Of a stretch of DNA of 64,000 bases, positions 34,736 to 45,855 are shown piece after piece; within the stretch, counting starts at the first letter, position 1, and every line of letters starts with the position of its first letter. The notes beneath the pieces were generated by a model. It made no database searches, was not told the origin of the DNA, and saw only the letters and a list, made by a program, of their open reading frames with translations. A program made the translations under genes and the position numbers. This stretch comes from Bradyrhizobium sp. AZCC 1610. Lineage in GTDB: Bacteria; Pseudomonadota; Alphaproteobacteria; Rhizobiales; Xanthobacteraceae. The DNA lies in the NCBI RefSeq assembly GCF_036924515.1, contig NZ_JAZHRR010000001.1, positions 3,939,001 to 4,003,000 of the forward strand. Reading direction: 5' to 3'.

Positions 34736-36067
34736 TCAGCGGCGGCGGCCCCTCAACTTGGATTTCCTGATCAGCCCCTCATACTGATGGGCCAGGAGAT
34801 AGCCCTGCACCTGCGCCACCGTATCCATCGTCACGCTGACGACGATCAGAAGCGAGGTACCGCCGAAGTAGAACGGCACCGAAGCATAGGAAATCAGGAT
34901 CTCGGGAATCAGACAGACGATCGCCAGATAGATCGCACCAAGCACGGTAACGCGCGACAGCACGTAATCGATATATTCGGCGGTGCGCTCGCCCGGACGA
35001 ATGCCCGGGATGAAGCCGCCATGCTTCTTCAGATTGTCGGCGGTCTCGGTCGGGTTGAACACGATCGCGGTATAGAAGAATGCGAAGAACACGATCAGGC
35101 TCAGGTAGAGGATCAGGAACAGCGGACGGCCGTGGCTGAGCTGGGTGTTGAGCCACTGGAACCATTCCGGGCCCTGGCCGGCGTTGAAGTTCGCAACCGT
35201 CGCCGGCAGCAGCAACAGCGACGAGGCGAAGATCGGCGGGATCACGCCCGAGGTGTTGAGCTTGAGCGGCAGATGCGAGGACTGGCCCTCGAACATCTTG
35301 TTGCCGACCTGTCGCTTCGGATACTGGATCAAAAGCCGCCGCTGCGCGCGCTCCATGAATACGATGAAGGCGATCACGACGATCGCCATCGCGATCACCA
35401 GCAGGATCAGCCCGGTCGAGAGCGCGCCCTGGCGTCCCAGTTCCAGCATGTTGGCGAGAGCAGACGGCAGCTCGGCAACGATGCCGGCCAGAATGATCAG
35501 CGAAATACCGTTGCCAATGCCGCGCGAGGTGATCTGCTCGCCGAGCCACATCAGGAACATGGTGCCGCCGGTCAGCGTGACCGTGGTGGAAATGAGGAAG
35601 AACAGCCCGGGTTCGCTGACGACGTTGCCGGCGCCCTGCAGGCCGACGGCGATGCCGTAGGCCTGGAACGTGGCGAGGATCACCGTGAGATAGCGGGTAT
35701 ACTGGTTCAGCGTTTTTCGGCCAGCTTCGCCTTCCTTCTTCAGCGCTTCGAGCTTGGGCGATACGGTGGTCAAGAGCTGGATGATGATCGATGCCGAGAT
35801 GTACGGCATGATGTTCAGCGCGAAGATCGCCATGCGGTTGATGCCGCCGCCGGCGAACATGTTGAACATGCCGAGGATGCCGCCGGCCTGCGACTTGAAC
35901 ACCTGCTCCCAGGCCGCGGGATCGATGCCGGGCAGCGGGATATAGGTGCCGAGCCGATAAACAAGCAGCGCACCCAGCGTGAACCAGATGCGCTTCTTCA
36001 GTTCGTCGGCTTTCGCCAGTGCGCCGAAGTTGAGGTTTGCCGCAAGTTGTTCTGCTGCTGAGACCAT
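34736..36067 (-). CDS. secY: Protein translocase channel subunit SecY
   Basis: 443 residues with ten hydrophobic segments. Starts AEQLAANLNFGALAKADELK; TM1 and plug region LGALLVYRLGTYIPLPGIDP; plug/gating GGINRMAIFALNIMPYISAS; AYGIAVGLQ; the cytoplasmic loops contain ERAQRRLLIQYPKRQVGNK (SecA/ribosome contact) and TAEYIDYVLSRVT. Central pore of the Sec translocon in the inner membrane. It is co-directional with rplO (146 bases upstream) and adk. Confidence 0.98.
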   Translation of the reverse strand: MVSAAEQLAANLNFGALAKADELKKRIWFTLGALLVYRLGTYIPLPGIDPAAWEQVFKSQAGGILGMFNMFAGGGINRMAIFALNIMPYISASIIIQLLTTVSPKLEALKKEGEAGRKTLNQYTRYLTVILATFQAYGIAVGLQGAGNVVSEPGLFFLISTTVTLTGGTMFLMWLGEQITSRGIGNGISLIILAGIVAELPSALANMLELGRQGALSTGLILLVIAMAIVVIAFIVFMERAQRRLLIQYPKRQVGNKMFEGQSSHLPLKLNTSGVIPPIFASSLLLLPATVANFNAGQGPEWFQWLNTQLSHGRPLFLILYLSLIVFFAFFYTAIVFNPTETADNLKKHGGFIPGIRPGERTAEYIDYVLSRVTVLGAIYLAIVCLIPEILISYASVPFYFGGTSLLIVVSVTMDTVAQVQGYLLAHQYEGLIRKSKLRGRRR

Positions 36068-36213
36068 GTTCAGGCTTTCTCCCGCCGTCCCTCGAGCCGT
36101 CGCCCCTGGCGGGGCGATCGGCAGACGCCGGACATTATTTGGTGCTCGGCTTCGATAAGTCCATCATCCTACCGTGCGGACCGCCCGCTCATTCGCGGAC
36201 GATGACGCAGATG

Positions 36214-36702
36214 TTACGCCGCCTCGCCGTCTTCCTTCTTGGCCGGGGCCAGGATCTTCACCGTGCCGCCGGCCTTCTCGACCGCCGCAACCGCGGATTT
36301 CGAGGCGCCGTGCACCTCGATCGCGAGCTTGGCCTTGAGTTCGCCGCGGCCGAGCAGCCGCAGGCCGTCCTTGGCGCGACGGATCACGCCCGCCTTCACA
36401 AGCGATTCGACGGTGACGGTTTCCTTGGCGTCGACCAGCTTGGCGTCGATCGCCTCCTGCAGCCGATCGAGGTTGATCTCGGCGAAGTCGAGCCGGAAGA
36501 TGTTGTTGAAGCCGCGCTTCGGCAGGCGGCGATGCAACGGCATCTGGCCGCCTTCGAAGCCCTTGATGCGCACGCCCGAACGCGCGGTCTGGCCCTTGCC
36601 GCCGCGGCCCGAAGTCTTGCCCTTGCCCGAACCGATGCCACGGCCGACGCGCATGCGCTTCTTGCGCGAGCCGGCGTTGTCGGCGATATCGCTGAGCTTC
36701 AT
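36214..36702 (-). CDS. rplO: 50S ribosomal protein L15
   Basis: 162 residues, the usual alphaproteobacterial length. The N-terminal Gly/Lys/Arg-rich extension [20 protein letters not shown] threads into 23S rRNA; the globular part carries [18 protein letters not shown]-terminus Lys-rich. Last ribosomal gene before secY. Confidence 0.98.
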   Translation of the reverse strand: MKLSDIADNAGSRKKRMRVGRGIGSGKGKTSGRGGKGQTARSGVRIKGFEGGQMPLHRRLPKRGFNNIFRLDFAEINLDRLQEAIDAKLVDAKETVTVESLVKAGVIRRAKDGLRLLGRGELKAKLAIEVHGASKSAVAAVEKAGGTVKILAPAKKEDGEAA

Positions 36703-36722
36703 CGTTAGTTTCCTTTATCCTT

Positions 36723-36773
36723 GGAGCATGATCTTAACCGAAAACCAGTACCCGCTTTTCGGGATCATGCTCC
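36723..36773. repeat. GGAGCATGATC palindromic repeat
   Basis: Arms GGAGCATGATC (36723-36733) and GATCATGCTCC (36763-36773) enclose a second stem CCGAAAA/TTTTCGG. A typical Bradyrhizobium intergenic repeat, placed between rpmD and rplO inside the ribosomal operon. Confidence 0.9.
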
Positions 36774-36777
36774 GAGC

Positions 36778-36972
36778 TTATTTCTCGTCGACGACGCGGA
36801 CGAGATGTTGAACCTTGGCGATCATGCCGCGAATTGCAGGCGTGTCCTGCAGCTCGGTGACACGACCGATCTTGTTGAGCTTGAGGCCGATCAGCGTCGC
36901 ACGCTGCGAGTGGTGGCGGCGGATCGCGCTGCCGGTCTGCTCGACCTTGATCGTCTTTGCGGCCTTGGCCAT
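36778..36972 (-). CDS. rpmD: 50S ribosomal protein L30
   Basis: 64 residues. [20 protein letters not shown] and [20 protein letters not shown] match L30, ending in the short [14 protein letters not shown] helix. A small protein on the solvent side of the large subunit. 37 bases after rpsE. Confidence 0.97.
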   Translation of the reverse strand: MAKAAKTIKVEQTGSAIRRHHSQRATLIGLKLNKIGRVTELQDTPAIRGMIAKVQHLVRVVDEK

Positions 36973-37009
36973 CGTCTTAACTCCAAAGAGCGCTTAAAAA
37001 TCGCGCCGG

Positions 37010-37585
37010 TTATTCAGCCACCACTTCGGCATCGCCGCCGACGCGGCGCGACTGCAGCGTGGACACCTTGATGTTGCGGCGTGCGGCCACCGAACGCGGC
37101 GAATCCTGATGCTTCAGCGCGTCGAAGGTGGCGCGAACCATGTTGTAGGGATTCGACGAGCCGATCGACTTCGCCACCACGTCCTGGATGCCGAGCGTTT
37201 CGAACACTGCGCGCATCGGGCCGCCGGCGATGATGCCGGTACCGGCCGGAGCGGCGCGCAGGTAGACGCGGCCGGCGCCGTGGCGGCCGGCGATGTCGTG
37301 ATGCAGCGTGCGGCCTTCGCGCAGCGCGACGCGCGTCAGGTTGCGCTTGGCCGACTCGGTCGCCTTGCGGATCGCTTCGGGAACTTCGCGCGCCTTGCCG
37401 TGGCCGAAACCGACCCGGCCCTTCTGGTCGCCGATCACGACCAGCGCCGCAAAGCCGAAGCGCTTGCCGCCCTTGACGACCTTCGCCACGCGATTGATGT
37501 GGACGAGCTTGTCGACGAACTCGCTATCGCGCTCCTCGCGATCCCTGCTCCGGTCGCGTCCGCCGCGTTCGCGTTCACCTGCCAT
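37010..37585 (-). CDS. rpsE: 30S ribosomal protein S5
   Basis: 191 residues from MAGERERGG at 37585 (an ATG four codons up is less likely). The N-terminal Arg/Asp/Glu-rich extension precedes the dsRBD-like domain ([20 protein letters not shown]) and the C-domain [21 protein letters not shown]5 shapes the mRNA entry and decoding accuracy. 62 bases after rplR. Confidence 0.97.
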   Translation of the reverse strand: MAGERERGGRDRSRDREERDSEFVDKLVHINRVAKVVKGGKRFGFAALVVIGDQKGRVGFGHGKAREVPEAIRKATESAKRNLTRVALREGRTLHHDIAGRHGAGRVYLRAAPAGTGIIAGGPMRAVFETLGIQDVVAKSIGSSNPYNMVRATFDALKHQDSPRSVAARRNIKVSTLQSRRVGGDAEVVAE

Positions 37586-37647
37586 GGTGTTTTCCAATCT
37601 TTAGGGGAGTAAAGCCCCTGTCCTCGTAATTATCCAAAACCGGTTCG

Positions 37648-38007
37648 TTAGAAGCTCAGTCCGCTTTCGCGGGCCGCATCCGCAAGCGCCTTGACGCGCC
37701 CGTGATAGAGATACTGACCGCGATCGAACACCACTTCCTTGACGCCGTTCTGCACGGCGCGTTCCGCCAGCAGCTTGCCGACGGCCTTCGCCGCATCGAT
37801 GTTGGCGCCCGTATTGCCGCCCTCGCGCATCGTCTTTTCCAGCGACGAGGCGGAAGCCAGCGTCTCGCCCTTCAGGTCGTCGATGACCTGGGCGTAGATG
37901 TGCTTCGACGAACGGAACACCGACAGACGCGGACGTCCATTGGCGGACCGGCGCAGCGAGTTGCGCACGCGCTGCTTGCGCCGGGCATTCGTGACCTTGA
38001 GTGACAT
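37648..38007 (-). CDS. rplR: 50S ribosomal protein L18
   Basis: 119 residues. 5S-rRNA binding protein. [40 protein letters not shown] and [20 protein letters not shown] are the family signatures. 11 bases after rplF. Confidence 0.98.
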   Translation of the reverse strand: MSLKVTNARRKQRVRNSLRRSANGRPRLSVFRSSKHIYAQVIDDLKGETLASASSLEKTMREGGNTGANIDAAKAVGKLLAERAVQNGVKEVVFDRGQYLYHGRVKALADAARESGLSF

Positions 38008-38018
38008 GACCGGCTCCG

Positions 38019-38552
38019 TTACTTCTTCTTGCCTTCCTTGCGGAAGATGAATTCGTTGGCGTACTTCACACCCTTGCCCTTGTAGGGCTCCGGCGGACGG
38101 TAGGCGCGGATTTCCGCGGCGACCTGGCCGACGCGCTGGGAATCGGTGCCCGTGATCGTGATCTCGGTCGGCTTCGGCACCACGATGGTGATGCCTTCCG
38201 GGATCGCGTAGACGACGTCGTGGCTGTAGCCGAGCGCGAGTTGCAGGTTCTTGCCCTGCAGCGCAGCACGGTAACCGACGCCAGTGATCTCGAGCTTCTT
38301 CTCGAAACCCTTGGTGACGCCCTCGACCAGATTGGCGACCTGCGCGCGCGCAGTGCCATACATCGCCTGCGCCCGGTTGGTTTCGAACTTCGGCGCGACC
38401 TTGACCTCGCCGCTCTCGAACTTCACTTCGACGTCGTCATGTACGACGAACTGAAGCTGGCCCTTCGGCCCCTTCATCTTGACGGTCTGCCCTTCGACGC
38501 TCGCCGTCACACCGGACGGGATCGGAACGGGCCGTTTGCCAACACGTGACAT
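38019..38552 (-). CDS. rplF: 50S ribosomal protein L6
   Basis: 177 residues with the two duplicated L6 domains. [20 protein letters not shown] opens it and [20 protein letters not shown] near the end is diagnostic. Lies near the factor-binding stalk base. Confidence 0.98.
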   Translation of the reverse strand: MSRVGKRPVPIPSGVTASVEGQTVKMKGPKGQLQFVVHDDVEVKFESGEVKVAPKFETNRAQAMYGTARAQVANLVEGVTKGFEKKLEITGVGYRAALQGKNLQLALGYSHDVVYAIPEGITIVVPKPTEITITGTDSQRVGQVAAEIRAYRPPEPYKGKGVKYANEFIFRKEGKKK

Positions 38553-38567
38553 GGCTTCAATCCTTCC

Positions 38568-38966
38568 TCAGAACACCGTGAAGAGAATTTCGCCGCCCAC
38601 ATTCGCGTCACGCGCGGCGTGGTCAGCCATGATTCCCTTCGGCGTCGACAATACCGAAATGCCGAGACCGTTGTTCACCCGCGGCAGGTTCTTCACCGAG
38701 GCGTAAACCCGACGGCCCGGCTTGGAGACCCGCTCGATCTCGCGAATGACGGGCTCGCCGTCGAAATATTTCAGCTCGATCTCGAGCTCGCTGCGGCCCG
38801 ACGCATGTTCGACGCTGGCGTAGCCGCGGATGTAGCCCTCGGACTTTAGCACTTCGAGCACGCTGGCGCGCATCTTCGACCCCGGGGTCGAGACCTTGGG
38901 CTTCGCACGCATCTGCGCGTTGCGGATGCGGGTGATGAGATCGGAAATCGGATCGTGCGTTGACAT
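38568..38966 (-). CDS. rpsH: 30S ribosomal protein S8
   Basis: 132 residues. [40 protein letters not shown] and [20 protein letters not shown] are diagnostic. Binds the central domain of 16S rRNA. In E. coli S8 represses the spc operon at the rplE mRNA; whether that happens here was not tested. Confidence 0.98.
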   Translation of the reverse strand: MSTHDPISDLITRIRNAQMRAKPKVSTPGSKMRASVLEVLKSEGYIRGYASVEHASGRSELEIELKYFDGEPVIREIERVSKPGRRVYASVKNLPRVNNGLGISVLSTPKGIMADHAARDANVGGEILFTVF

Positions 38967-38980
38967 CTTGACGACCCTCC

Positions 38981-39286
38981 TTACCAGCTCGACTTCACGA
39001 GCCCGGGAACCAGGCCCTTGGAGCCGAGTTCACGCAGCGCGATGCGGGAAAGCTTGTTCTTGCGGTAAATCGAGCGCGGGCGGCCGGTCAGCTCGCAGCG
39101 GTTGCGGATGCGGGTCGCCGACGAATTGCGCGGCATCTGGGCGAGCTTCAGCGTCGCGGCGAACCGCTCTTCCATCGGCCGGGTCTTGTCGGCGATGATC
39201 GCCTTCAGCTTCGCACGCTGCGGGGCGGCGTTCTTGGTCATCCGCTTGCGCCGGTTGTTCTTCTCGATCGAACTCTTCTTTGCCAT
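38981..39286 (-). CDS. rpsN: 30S ribosomal protein S14 (long, zinc-free form)
   Basis: 101 residues. [20 protein letters not shown] and the C-terminal [20 protein letters not shown] identify S14. It lacks the two CxxC pairs of the short zinc form, as expected for an alphaproteobacterium. Located in the small-subunit head. Confidence 0.97.
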   Translation of the reverse strand: MAKKSSIEKNNRRKRMTKNAAPQRAKLKAIIADKTRPMEERFAATLKLAQMPRNSSATRIRNRCELTGRPRSIYRKNKLSRIALRELGSKGLVPGLVKSSW

Positions 39287-39330
39287 GCTTGGCTCCTGGG
39301 TTTCCGCGTTTGAGAGGCTTTAACTGCGTC

Positions 39331-39888
39331 TCACTGCCGGAACGGGAAATTGAATGCGGTCAACAAGGCACGCGCCTCGTCGTCGGTCTTCGCCGTGGTG
39401 CAGACCGTGATGTCCATGCCGCGGGCTTCCGAAACCTTGTCGAAATCGATTTCGGGGAAAATGATGTGCTCCTTGAGGCCGAGCGAGTAATTGCCGCGAC
39501 CATCGAAGCTCTTCGGATTGAGGCCGCGGAAGTCGCGCACGCGCGGCAGCGCCACGTTCACCAGGCGATCGATGAACTCGTACATCTTGATCTTGCGCAG
39601 CGTGACCTTGCAGCCGATCGGCTGGTTCTCGCGCAACTTGAAGGTCGCGATCGCGACTCGCGAATAGGTCACGATCGCCTTCTGGCCGGCGATCTGCGTC
39701 AGTTCGGCAGCCGCGGTCTCGGCCTTCTTGCGGTCGTTGACGGCGTCGCCGACGCCCATGTTGAGCACGACCTTGTCCAGCCGCGGCACCTGCATGACGT
39801 TGGCATAGCCGAACTTTTCAGTCAGCTGGCCACGAATGCTCTTGTCGTACTCCGCGCGCAGGCGCGGTGTGTAAGCGGTATCAGCCAT
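39331..39888 (-). CDS. rplE: 50S ribosomal protein L5
   Basis: 185 residues starting [15 protein letters not shown]; the open frame upstream overlaps rplX and is not conserved. 5S rRNA binding and P-site tRNA contact: [60 protein letters not shown]. Overlaps the rplX stop by eight bases. Confidence 0.98.
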   Translation of the reverse strand: MADTAYTPRLRAEYDKSIRGQLTEKFGYANVMQVPRLDKVVLNMGVGDAVNDRKKAETAAAELTQIAGQKAIVTYSRVAIATFKLRENQPIGCKVTLRKIKMYEFIDRLVNVALPRVRDFRGLNPKSFDGRGNYSLGLKEHIIFPEIDFDKVSEARGMDITVCTTAKTDDEARALLTAFNFPFRQ

Positions 39889-40195
39889 CGATCTCTGCTC
39901 CCGAGCTCTTGGCAATGCGTACCTTCTTGCCATCAGCCTGAATCTTGAAGCCCACGCGGGTCGGCTTGCCGTCCTTGCCGACATAGGCGACGTTGGACAG
40001 GTGGATCGGCGACTCCTTGGAGATGATGCCGCCTTCCTGGTTCTGGGTCTGCTTCTGGTGACGCTTCACCATGTTGACGCCGCGCACCAGCGCCTTGTTC
40101 TCGGCGGGGCGGACCTCGAATACTTCGCCGGTGCGGCCCTTGTCGCGGCCGCTCAGCACCATGACCTTGTCACCTTTCCGGATCTTGGCAGCCAT
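39881..40195 (-). CDS. rplX: 50S ribosomal protein L24
   Basis: 104 residues. KOW motif in [20 protein letters not shown], then [20 protein letters not shown] and the end [14 protein letters not shown]. An early 50S assembly protein near the exit tunnel. Its ATG overlaps the rplN stop by one base. Confidence 0.98.
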   Translation of the reverse strand: MAAKIRKGDKVMVLSGRDKGRTGEVFEVRPAENKALVRGVNMVKRHQKQTQNQEGGIISKESPIHLSNVAYVGKDGKPTRVGFKIQADGKKVRIAKSSGAEIDG

Positions 40196-40563
40196 CACAG
40201 CACCTCCGGCGCAAGCGAGATGATTTTCATGTGGTTCTTGGCGCGCAGCTCGCGCGGCACGGGCCCGAAGATACGGGTGCCGACGGGCTCCGACTGGTTG
40301 TTGATCAAGACGGCAGCGTTGCGGTCGAAGCGGATGACCGAGCCGTCGGCGCGGCGGATGTCCTTGCGGACCCGCACCACGACGGCCTTCATCACATCGC
40401 CCTTCTTCACCTTGCCGCGCGGAATCGCTTCCTTGATCGACACGACGATAACGTCGCCCACGGTGGCATAGCGGCGCTTGGAGCCCCCCAGCACCTTGAT
40501 GCACATGACACGGCGTGCGCCTGAATTGTCGGCCACGTCGAGGTTGGTCTGCATCTGAATCAT
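40195..40563 (-). CDS. rplN: 50S ribosomal protein L14
   Basis: 122 residues. [20 protein letters not shown] is the invariant opening; [20 protein letters not shown] follows. An intersubunit bridge protein. Sits 85 bases downstream of rpsQ, a larger gap than most in this operon. Confidence 0.98.
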
Positions 40564-40648
40564 TGATGCACCTCGTCCTCTTTCTGATGCGCTCGAATTA
40601 GCGCCTAAAATTTATCCTGATTACTCGTCCGGCCGGGCCGAATGAATC

Positions 40649-40897
40649 TCAGGCGGTTTTCTTCTGCTCGCCCCGGACCACCGTCCAGTGCTTCAACTTG
40701 GAGATCGGCTTGCTCTCCTCGATCCATACCATGTCGCCCGGCTTGAACTCGTTGTTCTCGTCGTGCGCGTGGTAGTTCTTGGAGCGGCGAATCGTCTTCT
40801 TGTAGATCGGATGGGTGAAGCGGCGATCGACGCGCACCACCACCGTCTTGGCTTGCTTGTCGCTCACGACCACGCCCTGAAGGGTACGTTTCGGCAT
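40649..40897 (-). CDS. rpsQ: 30S ribosomal protein S17
   Basis: 82 residues. [20 protein letters not shown] and [13 protein letters not shown] loop (here [20 protein letters not shown]) are S17 features. Primary 16S rRNA binding protein. Eleven bases after rpmC. Confidence 0.98.
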   Translation of the reverse strand: MPKRTLQGVVVSDKQAKTVVVRVDRRFTHPIYKKTIRRSKNYHAHDENNEFKPGDMVWIEESKPISKLKHWTVVRGEQKKTA

Positions 40898-40908
40898 AAT
40901 AAGGCCTC

Positions 40909-41115
40909 TTACTTCTTCTTCGCGCGCGTTTGCGCGGCGATGGTCTTGATGCGGGCGATATCGCGGCGGGCTTCGCGCAGCCGCGAGGTGTTCTCCAGCT
41001 GCCCGGTGGCGCGCTGGAAACGCAGGTTGAAACGTTCCTTCTTCAGATTGAGGACGGCGTCCTCCCTCTGGTCTTCGCTCATCGCGCGGATGTCTTCAAC
41101 TTTCATCGGGGCCAT
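40909..41115 (-). CDS. rpmC: 50S ribosomal protein L29
   Basis: 68 residues from [15 protein letters not shown] (41115); the frame upstream overlaps rplP and is spurious. Helical hairpin [20 protein letters not shown]. Next to the exit tunnel where nascent chains meet targeting factors. Four bases after rplP. Confidence 0.97.
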   Translation of the reverse strand: MAPMKVEDIRAMSEDQREDAVLNLKKERFNLRFQRATGQLENTSRLREARRDIARIKTIAAQTRAKKK

Positions 41116-41119
41116 GACG

Positions 41120-41533
41120 TTACTCCGCAATGCGCGCGACGAAGCGCGTCTTGATCGGCAGCTTGGCGGCGGCAAGCGAGAGCGCTTCCTTGGCGGTCTG
41201 CACCGTGACGCCGTCGATCTCGAAAATCACGCGGCCGGGCTTGACCCGCGCCACCCACAATTCCGGCGTACCCTTGCCGGAGCCCATGCGGACTTCGGCG
41301 GGCTTCTTCGACACCGGCAGGTCGGGAAACACGCGGATCCAGACGCGGCCGGCGCGCTTCATGTGACGGGTCAGCGCGCGGCGCGCGGCTTCGATCTGGC
41401 GGGCGGTGATGCGCTCGGGCGCCATCGCCTTCAGGCCGAATTGACCGAACGACAACGTCGCACCCGAAGTCGCAACGCCGTGGATACGGCCCTTATGCGC
41501 CTTCCGGAACTTCGTTTTCTTTGGTTGCATCAT
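41120..41533 (-). CDS. rplP: 50S ribosomal protein L16
   Basis: 137 residues. [20 protein letters not shown] and [21 protein letters not shown] segment (here [20 protein letters not shown]), then [20 protein letters not shown]. Contacts A-site and P-site tRNA near the peptidyl-transferase centre. Confidence 0.98.
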   Translation of the reverse strand: MMQPKKTKFRKAHKGRIHGVATSGATLSFGQFGLKAMAPERITARQIEAARRALTRHMKRAGRVWIRVFPDLPVSKKPAEVRMGSGKGTPELWVARVKPGRVIFEIDGVTVQTAKEALSLAAAKLPIKTRFVARIAE

Positions 41534-41565
41534 GGCTTTAAGCCCTCAAACCTTCTTCTGATGTC

Positions 41566-42264
41566 TCACGCTGCGTCGCGGCGCGGACGTGCGGTGTCGC
41601 CTTCGGCCATCTTCTTGTCCTGGGCCATCGGATCGTGCTCGAGGATCTCGCCCTTGAAGATCCAGACCTTGACGCCGCAGGTGCCGAACGTGGTGAACGC
41701 GGTCGCCACGCCGTAATCGACGTCGGCGCGCAGCGTGTGCAATGGCACGCGGCCCTCGCGGTACCACTCCATGCGCGCGATTTCGGCGCCGCCGAGACGG
41801 CCCGAGCAATTGATACGGATGCCTTCGGCGCCAAGACGCATCGCCGACTGCACCGCGCGCTTCATGGCGCGGCGGAATGCGACGCGGCGCTCAAGCTGCT
41901 GGGCGATCGATTCGGCGACCAGGGTGGCGTCGAGTTCGGGCTTGCGGATTTCGACGATGTTGATGACGACGTCGGAAGCCGTGATGTCGGCAACCCGCTT
42001 GCGCAGCTTGTCGATGTCGGCGCCCTTCTTGCCGATCACGACGCCGGGACGCGCCGAATGGATCGTCACGCGGCACTTCTTGTGCGGACGCTCGATCACG
42101 ATGCGGGCGACGGCCGCCTGCTTGAGCTCCTTGTGCAGGATCTCGCGGATCTTGACGTCTTCATGCAACAGCTTGCCGTACTCGTTCTTGCCGGCGAACC
42201 AACGGGAATCCCAGGTCCGGTTGATGCCGAGACGCAGTCCGATTGGATTGATCTTTTGACCCAT
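41566..42264 (-). CDS. rpsC: 30S ribosomal protein S3
   Basis: 232 residues. [22 protein letters not shown] domain with [21 protein letters not shown]-domain [20 protein letters not shown]. Forms the mRNA entry helicase with S4 and S5. Ends with a short Asp/Arg/Ala-rich tail. Confidence 0.98.
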   Translation of the reverse strand: MGQKINPIGLRLGINRTWDSRWFAGKNEYGKLLHEDVKIREILHKELKQAAVARIVIERPHKKCRVTIHSARPGVVIGKKGADIDKLRKRVADITASDVVINIVEIRKPELDATLVAESIAQQLERRVAFRRAMKRAVQSAMRLGAEGIRINCSGRLGGAEIARMEWYREGRVPLHTLRADVDYGVATAFTTFGTCGVKVWIFKGEILEHDPMAQDKKMAEGDTARPRRDAA

Positions 42265-42281
42265 CGTTTTCTCCCGCGCCC

Positions 42282-42668
42282 TTAAGCGCCAGCCTCGGCC
42301 TCGACCTGACGAACCACGATGGTCAGGTGCGAGAACGGTTTATATATACGTCCCGAACGGCCACGGCCGCGCGGTGAAAAACGCTTCATCACGATGCCGT
42401 TGCCGACATGCGCCTCGGCGACGACGAGATCGTCGACCTCGAGGTCGTGGTTGTTCTCGGCGTTCGCGATCGCCGATTCCAGGCACTTCTTGACGTCGAC
42501 CGCGATCCGCTTGCGCGAAAACTGCAGGTCGGCGAGCGCAGCAGACGCCTTCCGGCCGCGGATCAGCTGCGCGACAAGATTGAGCTTCTGCGGGCTGACG
42601 CGCAGCATCCGGGCAACTGCCTTGGCCTCGTTGTCCGCGAGGACACGTTCGCGCTTTGGTTTGCTCAT
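42282..42668 (-). CDS. rplV: 50S ribosomal protein L22
   Basis: 128 residues. [20 protein letters not shown] and the tunnel-loop segment [20 protein letters not shown] identify it. The beta-hairpin lines the nascent-chain tunnel. Ten bases after rpsS. Confidence 0.98.
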   Translation of the reverse strand: MSKPKRERVLADNEAKAVARMLRVSPQKLNLVAQLIRGRKASAALADLQFSRKRIAVDVKKCLESAIANAENNHDLEVDDLVVAEAHVGNGIVMKRFSPRGRGRSGRIYKPFSHLTIVVRQVEAEAGA

Positions 42669-42678
42669 CGTCTATTCC

Positions 42679-42957
42679 TCAAGCCTTCTTGGCTTTCTTG
42701 TCGCCAGAATGGCCATGGAAGGTACGGGTCGGCGAGAACTCGCCGAACTTGTGACCCACCATTTCCTCGTTGATCGATACCGGCACATGCTTCTGGCCGT
42801 TGTAGACGCCGAAAACCAGGCCGACGAATTGCGGCAGGATGGTCGAGCGGCGGCTCCAGATCTTGATGACGTCGTGACGGCCCGACGCGCGCGCAGCATC
42901 TGCCTTCTTGAGCAGAGAGGCTTCGACGAACGGGCCTTTCCAGACTGAACGTACCAT
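42679..42957 (-). CDS. rpsS: 30S ribosomal protein S19
   Basis: 92 residues. [60 protein letters not shown]. Head protein bound to S13. Twelve bases after rplB. Confidence 0.98.
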   Translation of the reverse strand: MVRSVWKGPFVEASLLKKADAARASGRHDVIKIWSRRSTILPQFVGLVFGVYNGQKHVPVSINEEMVGHKFGEFSPTRTFHGHSGDKKAKKA

Positions 42958-42969
42958 GTCCGGCGTTCC

Positions 42970-43803
42970 TTACTTCTTCCGCTTGTGGCGGCTTAGGAGG
43001 ATGAATCGATTGGTCGACTTGTTCGAACGGGTCTTCTTGCCCTTGGTCGGCTTGCCCCACGGGGTGACCGGGTGGCGGCCGCCCGAAGTGCGGCCTTCGC
43101 CGCCGCCGTGCGGATGGTCGATCGGGTTCATGACGACGCCGCGGTTATGCGGACGCCAGCCCAGCCAGCGGGTACGGCCGGCCTTGCCGATCGAGATGTT
43201 CATGTGATCGGGGTTCGACACCGCACCGATGGTGCCGCGGCAACGGCCGTGCACCAGGCGCTGCTCGCCCGAGTTCAGCCGCAGAATGACGTAGTCCTGG
43301 TCGCGGCCGACGATCTGGGCGTAGGTGCCGGCCGAACGCGCGATCTGGCCGCCCTTCCCGATCTTCATCTCGATATTATGGATGATGGTGCCGACCGGCA
43401 TGTTGCCCATCGGCATGACATTGCCGGGCTTCACGTCGACATAGTTGCCGGCAACCACGGTGTCGCCCGCAGCCAGACGCTGCGGCGCCAGGATGTAGGC
43501 CTGCTCGCCGTCCTGATACTTGATCAGCGCGATGAACGCGGTGCGGTTCGGATCATACTCCAGCCGCTCGACGACGGCGGGAACGTCGACCTTGTTCCGC
43601 TTGAAGTCCACCATGCGGTAGGCCTTCTTGTGGCCACCGCCGCGGAAACGCACCGTGATACGGCCGGTGTTGTTGCGGCCGCCATTGCTGATCTTGCCCT
43701 CGGTCAGCGCCTTGACCGGCTTGCCCTTGTAGAGCGCCGAACGGTCGACCATCACCAGCTGGCGCTGGCCCGGCGTCGTCGGATTGTATGTTTTCAATGC
43801 CAT
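42970..43803 (-). CDS. rplB: 50S ribosomal protein L2
   Basis: 277 residues. [40 protein letters not shown]; and the peptidyl-transferase-proximal [20 protein letters not shown] with its conserved His. Required for subunit association and peptide-bond formation. Confidence 0.98.
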   Translation of the reverse strand: MALKTYNPTTPGQRQLVMVDRSALYKGKPVKALTEGKISNGGRNNTGRITVRFRGGGHKKAYRMVDFKRNKVDVPAVVERLEYDPNRTAFIALIKYQDGEQAYILAPQRLAAGDTVVAGNYVDVKPGNVMPMGNMPVGTIIHNIEMKIGKGGQIARSAGTYAQIVGRDQDYVILRLNSGEQRLVHGRCRGTIGAVSNPDHMNISIGKAGRTRWLGWRPHNRGVVMNPIDHPHGGGEGRTSGGRHPVTPWGKPTKGKKTRSNKSTNRFILLSRHKRKK

Positions 43804-43815
43804 CGCTGTGTCGCC

Positions 43816-44115
43816 TTATAGTCCGGTGGTGACGTCGATGCGGTGGCCCTCTTCGAGGGTCACGACAGCCCGCTTCACGTCCGACTGCGAACCGAAATTG
43901 CCGCGGAACACCTTGGTCTTGCCCTTGCGGACCAGCGTGTTCACGCGCTTCACCTTGACGTCGAACAGCTTCTCGACGGCTTCCTTGATTTGCGGCTTGG
44001 TCGCCTTGCTGGCGACCCTGAACACCACCTTGTTGTGCTCGGACGCTACCGTCGCCTTTTCGGTGACGACAGGAGCGACGATCACGTCGTAATGGCGCGG
44101 ATCGATGTTCTTCAT
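43816..44115 (-). CDS. rplW: 50S ribosomal protein L23
   Basis: 99 residues. [20 protein letters not shown] and [20 protein letters not shown] are L23 marks. Docking site for trigger factor and SRP at the exit tunnel. ATGA overlap with the rplD stop. Confidence 0.98.
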   Translation of the reverse strand: MKNIDPRHYDVIVAPVVTEKATVASEHNKVVFRVASKATKPQIKEAVEKLFDVKVKRVNTLVRKGKTKVFRGNFGSQSDVKRAVVTLEEGHRIDVTTGL

Positions 44116-44732
44116 TTGAAGCGCGCCTCCAGCGCATCGACTGCCGCCTTCGTCAGCACAAGCTTATGACGACGCAGAATGTCATAGACGTTGATGCCCT
44201 GGATCGGCAGCACGTCGATATTCGGAATGTTGCGCGCAGCGGTAGCGAAACCGGCATGCACCTCGGCGCCGTCGATGATCAGCGCATTGGTCAGGCCGAG
44301 ACCCGAGAAATGACCGACCAGCGCCTTGGTCTTGGCGTCCTTGATCTGCGCATTGTCGATCACGATCAGGCCGCCGTCCTTGGCCTTCGCCGACAGGGCA
44401 TGCTTGAGCGCCAGCGCGCGCACCTTCTTCGGCAGGTCGGTCGCGTGCGAGCGAACCACCGGACCGAACGCACGGCCACCGCCGCGGAACTGCGGCACGC
44501 GGGCCGAGCCGTGACGGGCGCCGCCGGTGCCCTTCTGCTTGTACATCTTCTTGCCGGTGCGCCAGACGTCGGCGCGGCCCTGCGTCTTGTGCGTTCCGGC
44601 CTGGCGCTTGTTGAGCTGCCATTGCACGCAACGCTGGATGATGTCGGCGCGTGGCTCAAGGCCGAAGATCGCGTCCGAGAGCTGGACCGAACCAGCTTCC
44701 TTGCCTTCAAGGGTCGTGACTTTCAGTTCCAT
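44112..44732 (-). CDS. rplD: 50S ribosomal protein L4
   Basis: 206 residues from [15 protein letters not shown] at 44732; the frame continues upstream into rplC but without L4 homology. [20 protein letters not shown] and the tunnel loop [20 protein letters not shown] are diagnostic. In E. coli L4 also represses the S10 operon; no leader structure for that was identified here. One base after rplC. Confidence 0.98.
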   Translation of the reverse strand: MELKVTTLEGKEAGSVQLSDAIFGLEPRADIIQRCVQWQLNKRQAGTHKTQGRADVWRTGKKMYKQKGTGGARHGSARVPQFRGGGRAFGPVVRSHATDLPKKVRALALKHALSAKAKDGGLIVIDNAQIKDAKTKALVGHFSGLGLTNALIIDGAEVHAGFATAARNIPNIDVLPIQGINVYDILRRHKLVLTKAAVDALEARFK

Positions 44733-44733
44733 C

Positions 44734-45453
44734 TCACGCGCCCTCCTGCTCTGCCGGAGCCTGAGCCTGCTCACCGCCGGCGACCTTGAACTTGCCGGGT
44801 TTCGGAGCATCCTTCGGCAGCGGCTTCTTGACGGCGTCGCGCACCGAGATCCAGCCGCCCTTGGAGCCGGGAACGGCGCCTTCGACGAGGATCAGGCCGC
44901 GCTCGACGTCGGTCTGCACCACACGCAGATTGAGCGTGGTGATGCGATCGACACCCATGTGACCGGGCATCTTCTTGTTCTTGAAGGTCTTGCCGGGATC
45001 CTGACGTCCGCCGGTCGAACCGATCGAACGATGCGAAACCGACACACCGTGGGTGGCGCGCAGACCGCCGAAATTCCAGCGCTTCATGCCGCCGGCAAAA
45101 CCCTTACCGACCGAGGTGCCGGTGACGTCGACGAACTGGCCGACCACGAAATGGTCCGCCTGAATCTCGGCGCCAACCGGGATCAGCGCGTCCTCAGACA
45201 CGCGGAACTCGGTGACCTTCCGCTTGGGCTCGACCTTGGCGACCGCAAACTGGCCGCGCTCTGCCTTCGGCAGATAGACGGTCTTGCGGGTACCCGAACC
45301 GAGCTGCAGCGCGACATAACCGTTCTTCTCGGTCGTGCGGTGGCCCAGCACCTGGCAATTGCCCAGCTTCAGCACGGTCACAGGGATATGTTCGCCGGTC
45401 TCCGTAAAGACCCGCGTCATCCCGACCTTTTGTGCGATCACTCCGGAGCGCAT
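44734..45453 (-). CDS. rplC: 50S ribosomal protein L3
   Basis: 239 residues. [20 protein letters not shown]; the central loop [20 protein letters not shown] and [20 protein letters not shown] reach the peptidyl-transferase centre. Acidic/Ala-rich C-terminal tail ([14 protein letters not shown]), somewhat longer than in E. coli. Confidence 0.98.
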   Translation of the reverse strand: MRSGVIAQKVGMTRVFTETGEHIPVTVLKLGNCQVLGHRTTEKNGYVALQLGSGTRKTVYLPKAERGQFAVAKVEPKRKVTEFRVSEDALIPVGAEIQADHFVVGQFVDVTGTSVGKGFAGGMKRWNFGGLRATHGVSVSHRSIGSTGGRQDPGKTFKNKKMPGHMGVDRITTLNLRVVQTDVERGLILVEGAVPGSKGGWISVRDAVKKPLPKDAPKPGKFKVAGGEQAQAPAEQEGA

Positions 45454-45503
45454 CGGCGTGCTTCCTGTTCTTTCTGTCCGCTAACTTCGGACGATCCTGA
45501 AAT

Positions 45504-45812
45504 TTAGAGCTTGATCTCGACGTCGACACCGGCGGCCAGATCGAGCTTCATGAGAGCATCGACGGTCTGCGGGGTCGGATCGACGATGTCGAGAAGGCGC
45601 TTGTGGGTGCGCATCTCGAATTGCTCGCGGCTCTTCTTGTCGACGTGCGGTGAACGGTTGACGGTGAACTTCTCGATGCGGGTGGGCAGCGGGATAGGTC
45701 CGCGAACCTGGGCACCGGTACGTTTCGCCGTGTTCACGATCTCGCGGGTCGACGTATCGAGGATACGATGGTCGAACGCCTTGAGACGTATGCGAATATT
45801 TTGGCCGTTCAT
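45504..45812 (-). CDS. rpsJ: 30S ribosomal protein S10 (NusE)
   Basis: 102 residues. [60 protein letters not shown]. Head protein that also acts with NusB in antitermination. 89 bases after tuf, with a perfect palindrome in the gap. Confidence 0.98.
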
Positions 45813-45855
45813 TGCCGTTGTCTCTTTCTTCGTCGCTTGATGCGAGTAGTGAGCG

